This document shows, in pieces, positions 21,001 through 30,495 of a stretch of DNA of 34,618 nt (positions within the stretch are counted from its first letter, which is position 1; every line of letters starts with the position of its first letter). The notes under the pieces were generated by a model. The model worked only from the letters and a program-made list of their open reading frames with translations, was not told the origin of the DNA and searched no databases. Both the position numbers and the translations under genes were made by a program. Where the stretch lies: the NCBI GenBank assembly GCA_019351995.1, contig JABBOD010000031.1, positions 1 through 34,618 of the forward strand, written 5' to 3'. The stretch is from Acidobacteriota bacterium (GTDB taxonomy: Bacteria > Actinomycetota > Actinomycetes > Actinomycetales > Microbacteriaceae).

Positions 21001-22034
21001 CGACGCAACTCGATTCCTTCGTCGGGATGACGAAGGAGACCGCCTTCGGCACCTACGTGGCGCCGTCGAAGTTCCTCACCTTCACCGACGAGTCCCTGGA
21101 CCAGAAGTTCACCTGGAACGACGCCACCGGTCTGCGCCCCGGCCGGCGGACCACGGCCGCGTTCCAGCGGACGCTGGAGCGGGTCATGGTCGACGGTGAC
21201 ATCACCATGGAGGCGAACACCGCCGAGCAGGGCATCATCTGGGAGGCGCTGCTCGGCGCCCGCGCCGACGCCCTCGTCGCCGGTGGCACCGCGACGTACC
21301 AGCACCTCTACACGCCCGCCGCGGACTACCTGCCGACCTACACGATCCAGAAGGGCATCCCGCCGCTCGGCGGCGGGGCGCTGATCCCATTCACGTTCCT
21401 CGGGATGCAGTGCAAGACCCTCGTCTTCGACGCGAAGATCGACGTCCCGCCGACGATCAAGGCGACCTTCGACGGACAGAACATCTACCCGGCCCTCACC
21501 GGATCCGGTATCGCTGCGACACCGGCGTACCCGACGGTGAACGAGCTGCTGACCTACGTCGGCGGCTCCATCATCGTCGGCGGGACCGTCACTGCCCCGA
21601 CCGGCACGACCCTCGCGACCGGGGGCACCTCCGTGGCGCAGATCGTCGACGCGTCGGTCACCTTCGACAACGCGCTCGACTCCGGCGGCATCACTCTCGG
21701 CGGCGGTGGTGCCCGCACCAGGGCGCTCGCGTCGCTGCTGACGAAGATCTCCGGCACCCTGACCGCGGAGTTCCGCGACGCGACGTTCTGGAACGCGTAC
21801 AACGGCGCGCAGCGCCTCGCGCTCGTCCTCAACTTCCAGGGCTCGATCACCGAGGCGGCGCTGAACAACTACCTGCAGATCTACGTCCCGATCATCGTCC
21901 TCGACGGTGAGATGCCGAAGATCAAGGCCGGCTCGATCGTGACGCAGTCGCTCGGCTTCACCGGCCTGCAGGACACCGTGAACGGGCTCAACCCGTTCTA
22001 CGTCGTGCAGCGGAACAAGGTCGCGACGTACTGA
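20997..22034 (+). CDS. Major tail (tube) protein
   Basis: 345 residues. The opening DSFVGMTKETAFGTYVAPSKFLTFTDESLDQKF, followed by TTAAFQRTLERVMVDGDITMEANTAEQGIIWEALLG, is typical of actinophage tube proteins. The second half has the repeated beta pattern (VTFDNALDSGGITLGGGG, LTKISGTLTAEFRD, LALVLNFQGSIT, IYVPIIVLDGEMPKIKAG). It forms the polymerised tail tube. The start overlaps the previous stop, and the stop TGA overlaps the next ATG by one base. Confidence 0.9.
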   Translation: MTTQLDSFVGMTKETAFGTYVAPSKFLTFTDESLDQKFTWNDATGLRPGRRTTAAFQRTLERVMVDGDITMEANTAEQGIIWEALLGARADALVAGGTATYQHLYTPAADYLPTYTIQKGIPPLGGGALIPFTFLGMQCKTLVFDAKIDVPPTIKATFDGQNIYPALTGSGIAATPAYPTVNELLTYVGGSIIVGGTVTAPTGTTLATGGTSVAQIVDASVTFDNALDSGGITLGGGGARTRALASLLTKISGTLTAEFRDATFWNAYNGAQRLALVLNFQGSITEAALNNYLQIYVPIIVLDGEMPKIKAGSIVTQSLGFTGLQDTVNGLNPFYVVQRNKVATY

Positions 22035-22543
22035 TGGGCGGCTCCTACCGGGTCGAGCTCGACCCGCGGACGCTGTCCGCGCTGCTGGTCGAGCTGAAAG
22101 CCGTCGAACCGAAGCTCGCGACCGGGATGCGCCGTGAGGTGCGTCGCGCGGGTGACCTCGTCAAACAGGTCGCGCAGGCCGAGATCCGCTCCTACACCGA
22201 CACCGCCAAGCAGGCCCGCGCGGCCACCCGCGCCCGGCACTACATACGGACATCCATGCGGGAGGAACTCGCCGCGTCGATCGTGACCCGGATCTCCACC
22301 CGGGTCGGGCGCCGGCAGGGCGTCACGATCGTGTCCACCGGGAAGCTGCTGCCGGCCAAGCAGCAGGCGCTGGTGAAGGCGATGAACCGGAAGGACTTCA
22401 CCCACAAGGTGTTCGGTCGAGGCGACGTCCCGCAGACCGGTGCCCGCTACTTCCGCCCCGCCACGTTGGCGGCCGCGCGGGAGCTGATGCTCGCCCGCAT
22501 TCGCGTGGTGATGGAAGAGGCCTTGGCCGCACTGGTCAAGTGA
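22034..22543 (+). CDS. HK97-gp10-like tail/connector protein
   Basis: 169 residues, basic and helix-rich. LSALLVELKAVEPKLATGMRREVRRAGDLVKQVAQAEIR opens like HK97 gp10 proteins. A beta segment (VTIVSTGKLLPAK) and a terminal helix (AARELMLARIRVVMEEALAAL) follow. Family members sit at the head-tail joint. Here the gene is after rather than before the tube gene, an order seen in some actinophages. No stop-start gap on the left; 39 bases separate it from the chaperone. Confidence 0.75.
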   Translation: MGGSYRVELDPRTLSALLVELKAVEPKLATGMRREVRRAGDLVKQVAQAEIRSYTDTAKQARAATRARHYIRTSMREELAASIVTRISTRVGRRQGVTIVSTGKLLPAKQQALVKAMNRKDFTHKVFGRGDVPQTGARYFRPATLAAARELMLARIRVVMEEALAALVK

Positions 22544-22582
22544 CCGATCGACGCGGGACCCGCCCCGCGGAAGGAGGCCGTC

Positions 22583-22942
22583 ATGGCCACACAACAGCAC
22601 ACCGCCGACACCGTCGAGGTCGACGCAGCTCAGGAGGATGCCCCGCAGGTCATGCGGGTCGTGTTCAAGGGTGAGGACCTCGGCACGTTCACCGACCGTC
22701 GGATGACGGTCTCGGAGACGATCCTGCTCAAGCAGCGGACCGGGCTCTCCACGAAAGAGTTCCTCGAAGGCATCGGGGAGATCGACGGGCAGGCGCTGCA
22801 GGCGCTGGTGTGGCTGCTGAAGCTGCGCAAAAAGGAAGCCATCAACCCGAAGGAACTCGACTTCGAGCTCGGCGAGCTGCGCCTGGAGCGTGAGGCGGAC
22901 CCTACGCAACCGACCTCGGCAAACGACGGCTCCGCTACGTAG
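22583..22942 (+). CDS. Tail assembly chaperone (gpG-like)
   Basis: 119 residues. It acts with the frameshifted product during tube assembly on the tape measure. Helical segments (MTVSETILLKQRTGLSTKEFLEGIGEIDGQALQALVWLLKLRKKEAI) followed by FELGELRLERE are typical of the family. AAGGAGG precedes the ATG. Position directly before the tape measure is diagnostic. A second frame continues past the stop (see 22894-23064). Confidence 0.88.
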   Translation: MATQQHTADTVEVDAAQEDAPQVMRVVFKGEDLGTFTDRRMTVSETILLKQRTGLSTKEFLEGIGEIDGQALQALVWLLKLRKKEAINPKELDFELGELRLEREADPTQPTSANDGSAT

Positions 22943-23064
22943 TCCTCTTCGCGCACTTCTTCCACATCGGGCCGGCCGAGATCGATCGGATGGCCGTCGA
23001 GGACTTCGACGCCCTCGCGATGCTCGCCGACGAGCAAGTCAAGCAAGCCCGGAAAGCGAGGTGA
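22894..23064 (+). CDS. Tail assembly chaperone -1 frameshift extension (gpT-like)
   Basis: The -1 frame opens after a TGA at 22891-22893 and runs 56 codons to TGA at 23062, adding (after the slip) about 50 residues: KRRLRYVVLFAHFFHIGPAE, IDRMAVEDFDALAMLADE, then a basic end. This is the usual T-domain sequence, with the DRM...EDF...L motif. It lacks its own start. The slip must occur between 22894 and 22942. GGACCCT at 22897-22903 is a candidate but not a perfect X-XXY-YYZ heptamer. Confidence 0.8.
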   Translation, partial: GGPYATDLGKRRLRYVVLFAHFFHIGPAEIDRMAVEDFDALAMLADEQVKQARKAR

Positions 23065-23071
23065 AAGACCG

Positions 23072-26000
23072 ATGGCGAGCATCTTCGTGCGCCTGTTCGG
23101 TGAGGACGTCACCGCGTCGAAGTCGCTCGAGCACTTCGCCGTCGTGGCGGAGAAGACCTCGAAGGGCATCGGGAAGCAGTTCGGCGACATGCCGAAGTAC
23201 GCGGCCGCGGCGACCGCCGGCGTCGTCGCGGTGTCGGTCAAGATGGCGACGGACTTCCAGTCCCAGATGTCTTTGCTGTCCTCCGCCGCGGGGGAGCCGG
23301 TCGTCAAGGTCCGCGCGATCGGCGACGGGGTGAAGTCGATCGCGGTCGAGACCGGTGTCCCGCTCGCGCAGCTGACCGAAGGCGCCTACGTCGTCGCGAA
23401 GTCGTTCGGCAAGGACGGCGCGGCCGGGCAGCTCGACATCCTCCGAGCGGCCGCGCAGGGCGCCACCGCCGAGCACGTCGACCTCGCGACGGCGACGAAC
23501 GCGCTGACCTCCGTGATGAAGGGGTACAACATCCCGGCCGGGATGGCGGTGGCGACGCAGAACCAGCTGATCGCCGCGTCGGGCCTGGCGAAGACCACGA
23601 TGCAGGACTTCGCCGGGTCCCTGTCGTCCGTGGTGCCGCTCGCGTCCGCGCTGCACGTGTCCTTCGCTCAGGTCGGCGGCGCGATCGCGACGATGACCCA
23701 GCATGGGGAGACCGCGGACAACGCCACGCAGAACCTCTCCAACCTCCTCACCAACCTCGCCGGGCAGAACAACGTCGCCTCGAAGGCGATGCAGCAGCTC
23801 GGGATCAACACGATCGATCTGCAACAGCACCTCGGGCAGCGTGGCATCACCGGGACGCTGAAGATCGTCGAGGACGCCCTCGCGAAGTCCAGTCACGGCG
23901 GCATGGTCGTCGTGAACAGCTTCCGCCAGTCCGCGAACGCGACCGCATCGCTGAACACGATGCTCGCCCACATGACCCCGCAAGCGCGCTCCCTTTCCCA
24001 GGAATGGGAGAAGGGCGACATCACCTACAAGACGTATATCAAGTCGATGAAAGGACTCGGGGAGCAGTCCTTCATTCAGTCGTCGCAGTTCAAGGGCCTG
24101 TTCGATGCCTCGCAGGGGTTCAACGAATCACTGAAGTCCGGGAACCCGAACATCTCGACCGCGGCGACGCAGCTGCAGCACATGCTCGGCGGTGTCACCG
24201 GGATGCGGACCGCGCTGATGCTCGGCGGCACCTCCGCACGCGGGTTCTCCGACGCGGTGAAGGAGATCGGCGCCGCGGGGGAGAAGAACGGCCACGACAT
24301 CTCGACCTGGGCGATCACGTCGAAGAACGCGTCCGTCCAGTTCGACAAGCTCCGCGAGTCCATGGCCGTCGTCGGCGTCTCCATCGGCACCGTGCTGCTG
24401 CCGCCGCTGATGGCCGCAGCCGGCGTCCTCGCCGGGTTCTTCGGCGGGATCTCCAAGGGCGCACCCGTCGCGACCGGCGTCGCGATCGCGATCGGAGTGC
24501 TCACCGCCGCATTCACAGGCCTGTTCCTAATCCAGAAAGCTTTTGCGCTTCAGGAAACCGCGATCAGGGGCGCGATGGCCCTGAGCACCATCGCGACGAA
24601 GGTCTGGTCCGCGGCGAACTTCGTCGCGACCGGGCAGCTGTACGAGCTGATCAGCGCGAAGGTGGCGGACGCTGCTGAGACCGCCGCGCTGGCAGGGATG
24701 TACGCGAAGGACTTCGTCGCGGGCCTGCTGGCCTCCGGGGGAGCCATGGTGGCGCAGACCGCGCAGACCGTCGCGGGGACTGCTGCGTTCGTCGCGCAGC
24801 GCACCGTGATGGTCGTCGGGACCGCGGTGACGTGGCTCGCGACCGCGGCGACGACCGCGTTCGGTGTCGCGATCGACATCGCGACCGGCCCGGTCGGGCT
24901 GATCATCCTCGCTGTCGGGGCGCTGATCGCCGTCGTCGTGCTGCTGGTGACGCACTGGAAGGACGTCTGCGGCTTCCTGCAGACGGTGTGGGGCGGGATC
25001 GCGAAGTGGTTCGGCGACACCCTGACCTCGATCGGGAAGTGGTGGTCCGACACCTGGGCCGGGATCGAGAAGATCTTCGGCGTCGTGCTCGCCGCGGTCG
25101 TGTCCGCGTTCACGCACTGGACACTGCTCGGCATCATCGTCTCGCACTGGTCCCAGATCATGTCCGCGACGAAGACGGCCTGGGACGCCGTCACCTCCTT
25201 CATCGGCGGGATCCCGGGGAAGATCATCGGGTTCTTCGTCGGGATCGACAGGTGGCTCTACCAGGCGGGAATGAACCTGCTGCAGGGCCTGATCAACGGG
25301 ATCCAGGCCGAGGTCGGCGCGGTGTCCTCGATGGTCGGCTCCGTCGCGTCGAACGTGATCGGGACGTTCAAGAACCTCCTCGGGATCCACTCCCCCTCGA
25401 CGGTGTTCGTGACCCTGGGCCGGTTCGTGACGCAGGGTCTGCAGCTCGGCATCCAGGCCGGCGCTACCGGGGTGCGGTCCGCGATGACGACCGTGTCGAA
25501 CGACCTGGTGAACGCGTTCACGAAGCTCGGCGACCAGCGCGCGACCGCGCAGAAGCGCCTCGCTGCGCTCGAGCAGCAGGAGCAGATCGCGTTGCTGCAA
25601 CGCCCGATCCTGCACGTCACTTCGCACGGGAAGGTCACCGCGGCCGCGGAGGCGTCCTACCAGCGTGAGATGGCGATCTGGGAGCTTCGCCTGTCCGGGA
25701 TCCGCTCCAAGGTCGCCGACGAGAAGAGCCTGCTGGACTCGATCACGAAGGCGCAGTCCGGGTCGACCCGCACCCGGTTGACGTCCCTGCTGAGCCGCGA
25801 CACCGTCGAGCTGACGGCGCTCGCCGCGAAGCGGACGTCGCTGACCGCGCAGATCAAGACCGCGACGACCGACCTCGACGCAGCGCTGAAGACCCGCAAC
25901 AGCTACGCCACCTCCGTCACCTCCGGGGTGATGGGAATGGCCGACATCACCTCGGTGAAGGGGCAGCAGGTCACCGACGCCTCCGGGGCGACCACGACCG

Positions 26001-26659
26001 CCGCGGTCACCTCGGCCGACATTCTCGCCTCGATGCAGTCGCAGCTGAGCAAGGCGACGCAGTTCACCGCCGACGTCGCGAAGCTGCAGTCGGAGGGCTT
26101 GAACCAGACGGCGTACAAGCAGCTCGTCGACGCGTTCTCCTCCAACGGGGACCTCTCCACCGCGGAGGGCCTCCTCGGCGGCGGGCAGGCGGCGGTGACG
26201 CAGCTGAACAGCCTCCAGACGCAGCTGCTGTCCTCCGCGACTTCGCTGGGCACCTCGTCCTCGACCGCGCTGTACCAGGCGGGCGTCAACGCCGCGCAGG
26301 GCATCGTGTCCGGACTCCAGTCGCAAGAGGACGCGATCGGCGTGCAGATGGCGAAGATCGGCACCGGTCTCGCCGCGTCGTTCAAGAAGGCGCTGGGGAT
26401 CAAGTCGCCCTCGACGGTGATGGCCGGCCACGGCGTGAACGTGGTGCAGGGCGTCATCGTCGGGATGCGGTCGCAGCAGGACGCCGCCCGCTCCACCATC
26501 TCCGAGCTCTTCGGTGGCGCCCGGCCGGGCGCCACCGGGGCCGCGTACAGCGGCGGGGCCGGTGGGGTGAGCGTGGGGCAGATCAACGTCACCTCCGGCG
26601 CGTCCGCGCAGGAGATCGTCTCGGAGCTGAGCTGGGCCGCGCGGGTCTACGGCCGGTGA
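23072..26659 (+). CDS. Tape measure protein
   Basis: 1195 residues, the longest gene. It sets tail length (about 0.15 nm per residue in this class, so very roughly 180 nm) and helps DNA entry. The N-terminal 60-360 region matches phage tail tape measure families (LTEGAYVVAKSFGKDGAAGQ, MKGYNIPAGMAVATQNQLIAAS, MTQHGETADNATQNLSNLLTNLAG). Hydrophobic segments lie near residues 435-460 and 605-630. The C-terminal part carries two copies of an LGI[H/K]SPSTV motif near residues 770 and 1110, each preceded by an LYQAG(M/V)N...QG(L/I) segment, the family's internal duplication. Residues 820-960 are helical linker. It begins 7 bases after the chaperone extension. Confidence 0.95.
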   Translation: MASIFVRLFGEDVTASKSLEHFAVVAEKTSKGIGKQFGDMPKYAAAATAGVVAVSVKMATDFQSQMSLLSSAAGEPVVKVRAIGDGVKSIAVETGVPLAQLTEGAYVVAKSFGKDGAAGQLDILRAAAQGATAEHVDLATATNALTSVMKGYNIPAGMAVATQNQLIAASGLAKTTMQDFAGSLSSVVPLASALHVSFAQVGGAIATMTQHGETADNATQNLSNLLTNLAGQNNVASKAMQQLGINTIDLQQHLGQRGITGTLKIVEDALAKSSHGGMVVVNSFRQSANATASLNTMLAHMTPQARSLSQEWEKGDITYKTYIKSMKGLGEQSFIQSSQFKGLFDASQGFNESLKSGNPNISTAATQLQHMLGGVTGMRTALMLGGTSARGFSDAVKEIGAAGEKNGHDISTWAITSKNASVQFDKLRESMAVVGVSIGTVLLPPLMAAAGVLAGFFGGISKGAPVATGVAIAIGVLTAAFTGLFLIQKAFALQETAIRGAMALSTIATKVWSAANFVATGQLYELISAKVADAAETAALAGMYAKDFVAGLLASGGAMVAQTAQTVAGTAAFVAQRTVMVVGTAVTWLATAATTAFGVAIDIATGPVGLIILAVGALIAVVVLLVTHWKDVCGFLQTVWGGIAKWFGDTLTSIGKWWSDTWAGIEKIFGVVLAAVVSAFTHWTLLGIIVSHWSQIMSATKTAWDAVTSFIGGIPGKIIGFFVGIDRWLYQAGMNLLQGLINGIQAEVGAVSSMVGSVASNVIGTFKNLLGIHSPSTVFVTLGRFVTQGLQLGIQAGATGVRSAMTTVSNDLVNAFTKLGDQRATAQKRLAALEQQEQIALLQRPILHVTSHGKVTAAAEASYQREMAIWELRLSGIRSKVADEKSLLDSITKAQSGSTRTRLTSLLSRDTVELTALAAKRTSLTAQIKTATTDLDAALKTRNSYATSVTSGVMGMADITSVKGQQVTDASGATTTAAVTSADILASMQSQLSKATQFTADVAKLQSEGLNQTAYKQLVDAFSSNGDLSTAEGLLGGGQAAVTQLNSLQTQLLSSATSLGTSSSTALYQAGVNAAQGIVSGLQSQEDAIGVQMAKIGTGLAASFKKALGIKSPSTVMAGHGVNVVQGVIVGMRSQQDAARSTISELFGGARPGATGAAYSGGAGGVSVGQINVTSGASAQEIVSELSWAARVYGR

Positions 26660-26672
26660 GGAAGGAACCGCC

Positions 26673-27572
26673 GTGGCGTACCTGACCGGCCCGGTCAACA
26701 CCCTGACCGACTTCCAGGTCGAGTACGCGGGCCTGCTGATGGGCCCGAACACACCGTTCGGGCTGCCCCCGCACCAGCTGCTCGACATGGCGACGGTGAA
26801 GAAGATGGACACCGCCCGGATCGGGCGCGACGGATCCTGGTCCGGCCCGCACTACGCGGACTTCCTCGCCTTCACCCTCGACATCGAGGTGTACGGCTCC
26901 CCACAGACCGTCTTCGACGCGGCCGCGGCCGCGCTCGAGGCCGTCATGTTCCCGCAACTCACACCGATGCCGTTCTGGTACAAGCTCCCGAACCGGCCAC
27001 CCCGTGGGATCGGTGTCCGTCCCACGAAACGGCACCTCCCCGTCGACATCACCTGGGAACGCGGCCTCTCGATCGCGAGCGCCGAGTTCGAAGCCCCCGA
27101 CCCGAGGTGGCAGTCCGTCCCGCGGACAGTCACGATCGCTGCCGGCACCGCCCAGCGCGGCGGCCTCGTGTTCCCGCTGTTCAAGCGCCTCTCCGGCGCG
27201 AACGGGAAGCTCGACTTCGGGTCCACCGGCGCATCGTCGTCGCAGACGCTGACCAACGCCGGGAACAGCGACGCGTGGCCCTACGTGACCGTCACACCGC
27301 CGGCTGCGGGCCTGTCCGGCTTCTCGATCACTGTCGCTGGCCACACCGTCACCTACTCCGGCACGGTCGGCAACGGTCAGCAGGTCGTGCTCGACGCGTT
27401 CGCCGGCACCGCGGGGCTGATCAACGCCGGCGACCCCACCTCGCTGGCCGACCGGACCTACCTGCTCACCGCCCGCGACTGGGCACCCATCCCGGCCCGC
27501 TCCAGCGCGGTCCTCGCGTTCTACGCCGCCGGCGGCACCGCCGCAGCAACCATCGCCGACATGTGGAGGTAG
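26673..27572 (+). CDS. Distal tail / minor tail protein (Dit-like)
   Basis: 299 residues from GTG 26673 with GGAAGGAA upstream. The first gene after the tape measure normally encodes the distal tail hub. The sequence has an N-terminal beta domain (TDFQVEYAGLLMGPNTPFGL, then a Gly-Arg-rich turn and FTLDIEVYG), a middle belt (FEAPDPRWQSVPRTVTIAAG) and a C-terminal beta-sandwich (PYVTVTPPAAGLSGFSITVAGHTVTYSGTVGNGQQVVL) resembling Siphovirus tail-component domains that may bind carbohydrate. The role is inferred from order and fold. Confidence 0.8.
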   Translation: MAYLTGPVNTLTDFQVEYAGLLMGPNTPFGLPPHQLLDMATVKKMDTARIGRDGSWSGPHYADFLAFTLDIEVYGSPQTVFDAAAAALEAVMFPQLTPMPFWYKLPNRPPRGIGVRPTKRHLPVDITWERGLSIASAEFEAPDPRWQSVPRTVTIAAGTAQRGGLVFPLFKRLSGANGKLDFGSTGASSSQTLTNAGNSDAWPYVTVTPPAAGLSGFSITVAGHTVTYSGTVGNGQQVVLDAFAGTAGLINAGDPTSLADRTYLLTARDWAPIPARSSAVLAFYAAGGTAAATIADMWR

Positions 27573-27575
27573 CCC

Positions 27576-28517
27576 ATGGCATCCAGGAGCGCGCTCTTCG
27601 TCGGACTCGACGGCTCCGGCAACGGCATGACCCCCGGCGACGGGCGCCGCGCGCTCGGGGCCCTGTTCGGCACCGTCGCACGCCCCCTGCTGCAGCCGTC
27701 CGCGACGCTGTCGAGCTCGAACATGCAGATCACTGTCGCCCAGAACGTGTGGCAGCTGCCCGACCCGACCGACGCGGCCTCGACGTTCATCTCCCCGATG
27801 GACTCCTTCACCGTCACGCCTGCGGCCGGCCCGTCCTCCGGGTCGCGGATCGACTCCATCGTGATCAAGCAGGACAACCCACAGAACAGCGACGCCGACC
27901 CGTACTCGACTCCGTCGCTGATCGCCGGCACCACGTCCCCGCCAGCGATCCCCGCCGGCTACTACGAAGTCGCGCGAGTCACCGTCCCCGCCGGCGCGTC
28001 CAACGCTGCCGCCGCGACCCTCGCGTTCATGTACCCGGCCGGCCTCGCGCCTCTGCCGTTGAGCGTCGCCGGCTCCTCCGCCCTCGCTTCGATCGCCGGG
28101 ACTGCGGCGGGCGAGCGGGCGCTGCTGGCCAACGGTGACGAGTGGCGGTGGAACGGGACCGCGTGGGTGCCCGACCGTGCAACCGCCGCGCCTGGTTACG
28201 CGGGCACCGCTGCCGACTTCGCAGCGAGCCCGAACAACAGCGTCGTCCGCCGTGACGGTGGTTCCCTCGAGCTGATCCTGAACGTCAACACGGGAGCGAA
28301 CGGCGCGAACACCAGCACGGCAGCTCTGATCCTGGGCACACCGATCGGCTTCCGGCCCGCGCAGACCGTCCGCGGGATCCTGACGGCCTTCCCCGGGTCC
28401 TGGAACGGATCCACCATCCAGGTCGAGTGGCGTACCGACGGGACCCTCAACGTCAATTACGGCTCCGTCGCAGCCAACGGCGGACTGTTCGGAAGCATCT
28501 CCGCGATCGCAGCCTGA
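27576..28517 (+). CDS. Minor tail protein (probable receptor-binding or baseplate component)
   Basis: 313 residues. N-terminal residues 1-150 (MASRSALFVGLDGSGNGMTP, then DSFTVTPAAGPSSGSRIDSIVIKQDNP, IPAGYYEVARVTVPAGA) resemble the actinophage minor-tail family that begins a peripheral tail fibre. The C-terminal 100 residues (LELILNVNTGANG, TVRGILTAFPGSWNGSTIQVEWRTDGTLNVNYG) are a separate beta domain that could contact the host surface. It lies between the hub and Tal-like genes. It is only 3 bases from the previous stop and shares one base with the next start. Confidence 0.7.
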   Translation: MASRSALFVGLDGSGNGMTPGDGRRALGALFGTVARPLLQPSATLSSSNMQITVAQNVWQLPDPTDAASTFISPMDSFTVTPAAGPSSGSRIDSIVIKQDNPQNSDADPYSTPSLIAGTTSPPAIPAGYYEVARVTVPAGASNAAAATLAFMYPAGLAPLPLSVAGSSALASIAGTAAGERALLANGDEWRWNGTAWVPDRATAAPGYAGTAADFAASPNNSVVRRDGGSLELILNVNTGANGANTSTAALILGTPIGFRPAQTVRGILTAFPGSWNGSTIQVEWRTDGTLNVNYGSVAANGGLFGSISAIAA

Positions 28518-29701
28518 TGGGCTTCACGCTGTGGGCCTGTCGTACGACGACGGGTCAGAACTTCGGCCGCCTCGACGCGACCCTCACGTCGTGGTCGCGT
28601 GAACTCAACGGAGCCGACCAAGCCCAGATCAGCATCGCACCCGGAGCCGTGACCGCCACGACTCGGGATGGTCTCCGGGCGCTGACGACCGGGCAGCTGA
28701 TGTCCCTGGTCATCGACTGGAACGGCGTCATCGTCTGGGCCGGCCCGATCATCGCCCGCCAGTTCACCACCGGGACTCTCACTCTCACCGCAGCTGGCCT
28801 GACCTCGATCCTCGCCGCCCGGAAAGCGATCACCCAGACTCCCCCGTTCGCCGCCCAGACGCTGACCTACACCGGGGTGTCGCTCGCCACGATCGGACGT
28901 GGCCTGATCCAGGTCGCGACCGACATGGCGAAGCCCGGCGCTGCCCTGCCGATCGTGCTCCCGCCCACGGAGTCCGACACTGACACCACGCACCAGCGGA
29001 CCTACAACGGGTTCGACTTGTCCTCGGTCTCGGACCTGATCGCGAACCTCACCGGCGTGATCGGTGGCCCGGACATCGACTTCATGCCCCAGTGGACCGA
29101 CGGGAACCGGTCGGCGTTCCAGTGGGTGATGCGCGCTGGGACGAAAGCGCAACCCCAACTGTCCTCGATGCTCCCGGTCGCGTTCGACGCCACCCAGCCC
29201 GGGTCGTCCGTGCAGACGATCGACGTGACCGAGGACTACTCACACCTCGCGACCACGATGTGGGCGAAGGGCTCCGGGTCCGGCACGAGCGAGATCGTGT
29301 CGATGGCGCAGTCGACGACCCTGACGTCGCAGGGCTACCCGGCGCTCGAGCGGGAGACGGACTACACCACCGTCACCACCCAGGCGGAGCTCGACGCCCA
29401 CACTGCCGGTGACCTGGCGACGTTCTCCACCCCGACGGTGCAGTGGGCGCTGAAGGTCGACGGGTCCGCAACGCCGGCGCTCGGCTCCTACTTCCTCGGT
29501 GACACCGCGAAGGTCAACGTCCGCCGCCACGAGTGGGTGCCCGACGGCGACTACGCGATGCGGATCCTCTCGATCAAGGGCGACGGATCCAACTCGCAGA
29601 CCCTCGCGATGCAGCCCTACCAGTCCCGCGGCATCGACCTCATCGGCGGTACCGCGGACTCGCTGCCGTTCAAGATCGCCGCCCTGCAACGCGGCGTCTG
29701 A
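28517..29701 (+). CDS. Minor tail protein (Tal/ReqiPepy6 gp37-like)
   Basis: 394 residues. FTLWACRTTTGQNFGRLDATLTSWSRELNGADQAQISI followed by IDWNGVIVWAGPIIARQFTTGTLTLTAAGLTSILAAR is the hallmark of the baseplate-hub or tail-associated family in actinophages. The middle (GPDIDFMPQWTDGNRSAFQWVMRAG) and C-terminal (VRRHEWVPDGDYAMRILSIKGDGSN) beta segments continue the hub fold. It forms the tail tip that carries the fibre. The start overlaps the previous stop by one base. Confidence 0.8.
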   Translation: MGFTLWACRTTTGQNFGRLDATLTSWSRELNGADQAQISIAPGAVTATTRDGLRALTTGQLMSLVIDWNGVIVWAGPIIARQFTTGTLTLTAAGLTSILAARKAITQTPPFAAQTLTYTGVSLATIGRGLIQVATDMAKPGAALPIVLPPTESDTDTTHQRTYNGFDLSSVSDLIANLTGVIGGPDIDFMPQWTDGNRSAFQWVMRAGTKAQPQLSSMLPVAFDATQPGSSVQTIDVTEDYSHLATTMWAKGSGSGTSEIVSMAQSTTLTSQGYPALERETDYTTVTTQAELDAHTAGDLATFSTPTVQWALKVDGSATPALGSYFLGDTAKVNVRRHEWVPDGDYAMRILSIKGDGSNSQTLAMQPYQSRGIDLIGGTADSLPFKIAALQRGV

Positions 29702-29745
29702 CCTCCTTCTCCACATCGTTTTCCACAGCAGCAGGGGGCCACCGG

Positions 29746-30492
29746 ATGCAGCTCAACCACACCCTCACCGAGGTCCGAGCCCTCGAGACCGCGCACTACG
29801 GCGAGGTCCGCTGGCCCCAGCCGTGGTGGCCGCCGGGACCGAGCTCGTCCTACTGCGTCGGCTGGCAGACGATCAAGCTCGGACTCCGCACCGGGACCGA
29901 GAGCGGCGCGTACCTCGACACCCACCCGCACCTGATCTCCATCGCCGCGTTCCGCGCCCACTACCAGTTCCCCGAGGTCCCGCCGGAGCAGATCCAGCCC
30001 GGCGACCTCGTCCTCTCCAACTGGACCGGCACCACCATCGACATCGGTGGGAGGAGCGAGCTCGAGGCCGAGCACATGGAGTGGGCCTACTCCCGCGACC
30101 GTGCTGGCAACTCCGTGATGATCATCGGCGCGAACACCGGCCCCGAAGACGGCGTACCCGAACCGAACGGCGTCTGGAAGAAGACCCGACCGCTCGACAG
30201 CCACATCCTCTTCGGCATCCGGCTCCCCTACGCACCCGACAAGCCATCCCGCGGGCGCAAGCACGAAGTCCAGGTCGTCGCCGGCTTCGTCAACGCGGCC
30301 GTCCCGCCACCGCTGCCACGAACCACCTCGGTGCAGGACGGGATCGAAGGCCCGAACTACTGGCACCTCGTGCAGACCTGGGGACGCATCCACGGCTACT
30401 ACGGCTCCTACTACATCATCGACGGGATCCCGGGCCCCCAGTCCCGCATCGTCGAGGCCGCCGCCTACAAGGCCGCCACCGCGAAGAAGTAG
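29746..30492 (+). CDS. Endolysin: CHAP-like peptidase with peptidoglycan-binding C-terminus
   Basis: 248 residues; degrades host peptidoglycan at lysis. A catalytic Cys sits in SSSYCVGWQTIKLGL (about 35-49). A PEQIQPGDLVLSNW strand (82-95) precedes the catalytic His in AEHMEWAYSRDRAGNSVMIIGANTGP, the order of CHAP/NlpC-like cysteine peptidases. The C-terminal 60 residues (YWHLVQTWGRIHGYYGSYYI then IDGIPGPQSRIVEAAA) follow the PG-binding-1 pattern. ATG 29746 lies after GCAGGGGG; an upstream in-frame ATG at 29533 is inside the preceding gene. It is first in the lysis cassette. Confidence 0.82.
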   Translation: MQLNHTLTEVRALETAHYGEVRWPQPWWPPGPSSSYCVGWQTIKLGLRTGTESGAYLDTHPHLISIAAFRAHYQFPEVPPEQIQPGDLVLSNWTGTTIDIGGRSELEAEHMEWAYSRDRAGNSVMIIGANTGPEDGVPEPNGVWKKTRPLDSHILFGIRLPYAPDKPSRGRKHEVQVVAGFVNAAVPPPLPRTTSVQDGIEGPNYWHLVQTWGRIHGYYGSYYIIDGIPGPQSRIVEAAAYKAATAKK

Positions 30493-30495
30493 CCC

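Noticed and set aside
24527..26812. 761-codon minus-strand ORF opposite the tape measure gene
   Set aside because: A GC-rich antisense shadow, full of Arg/Gly/Asp without domain features.
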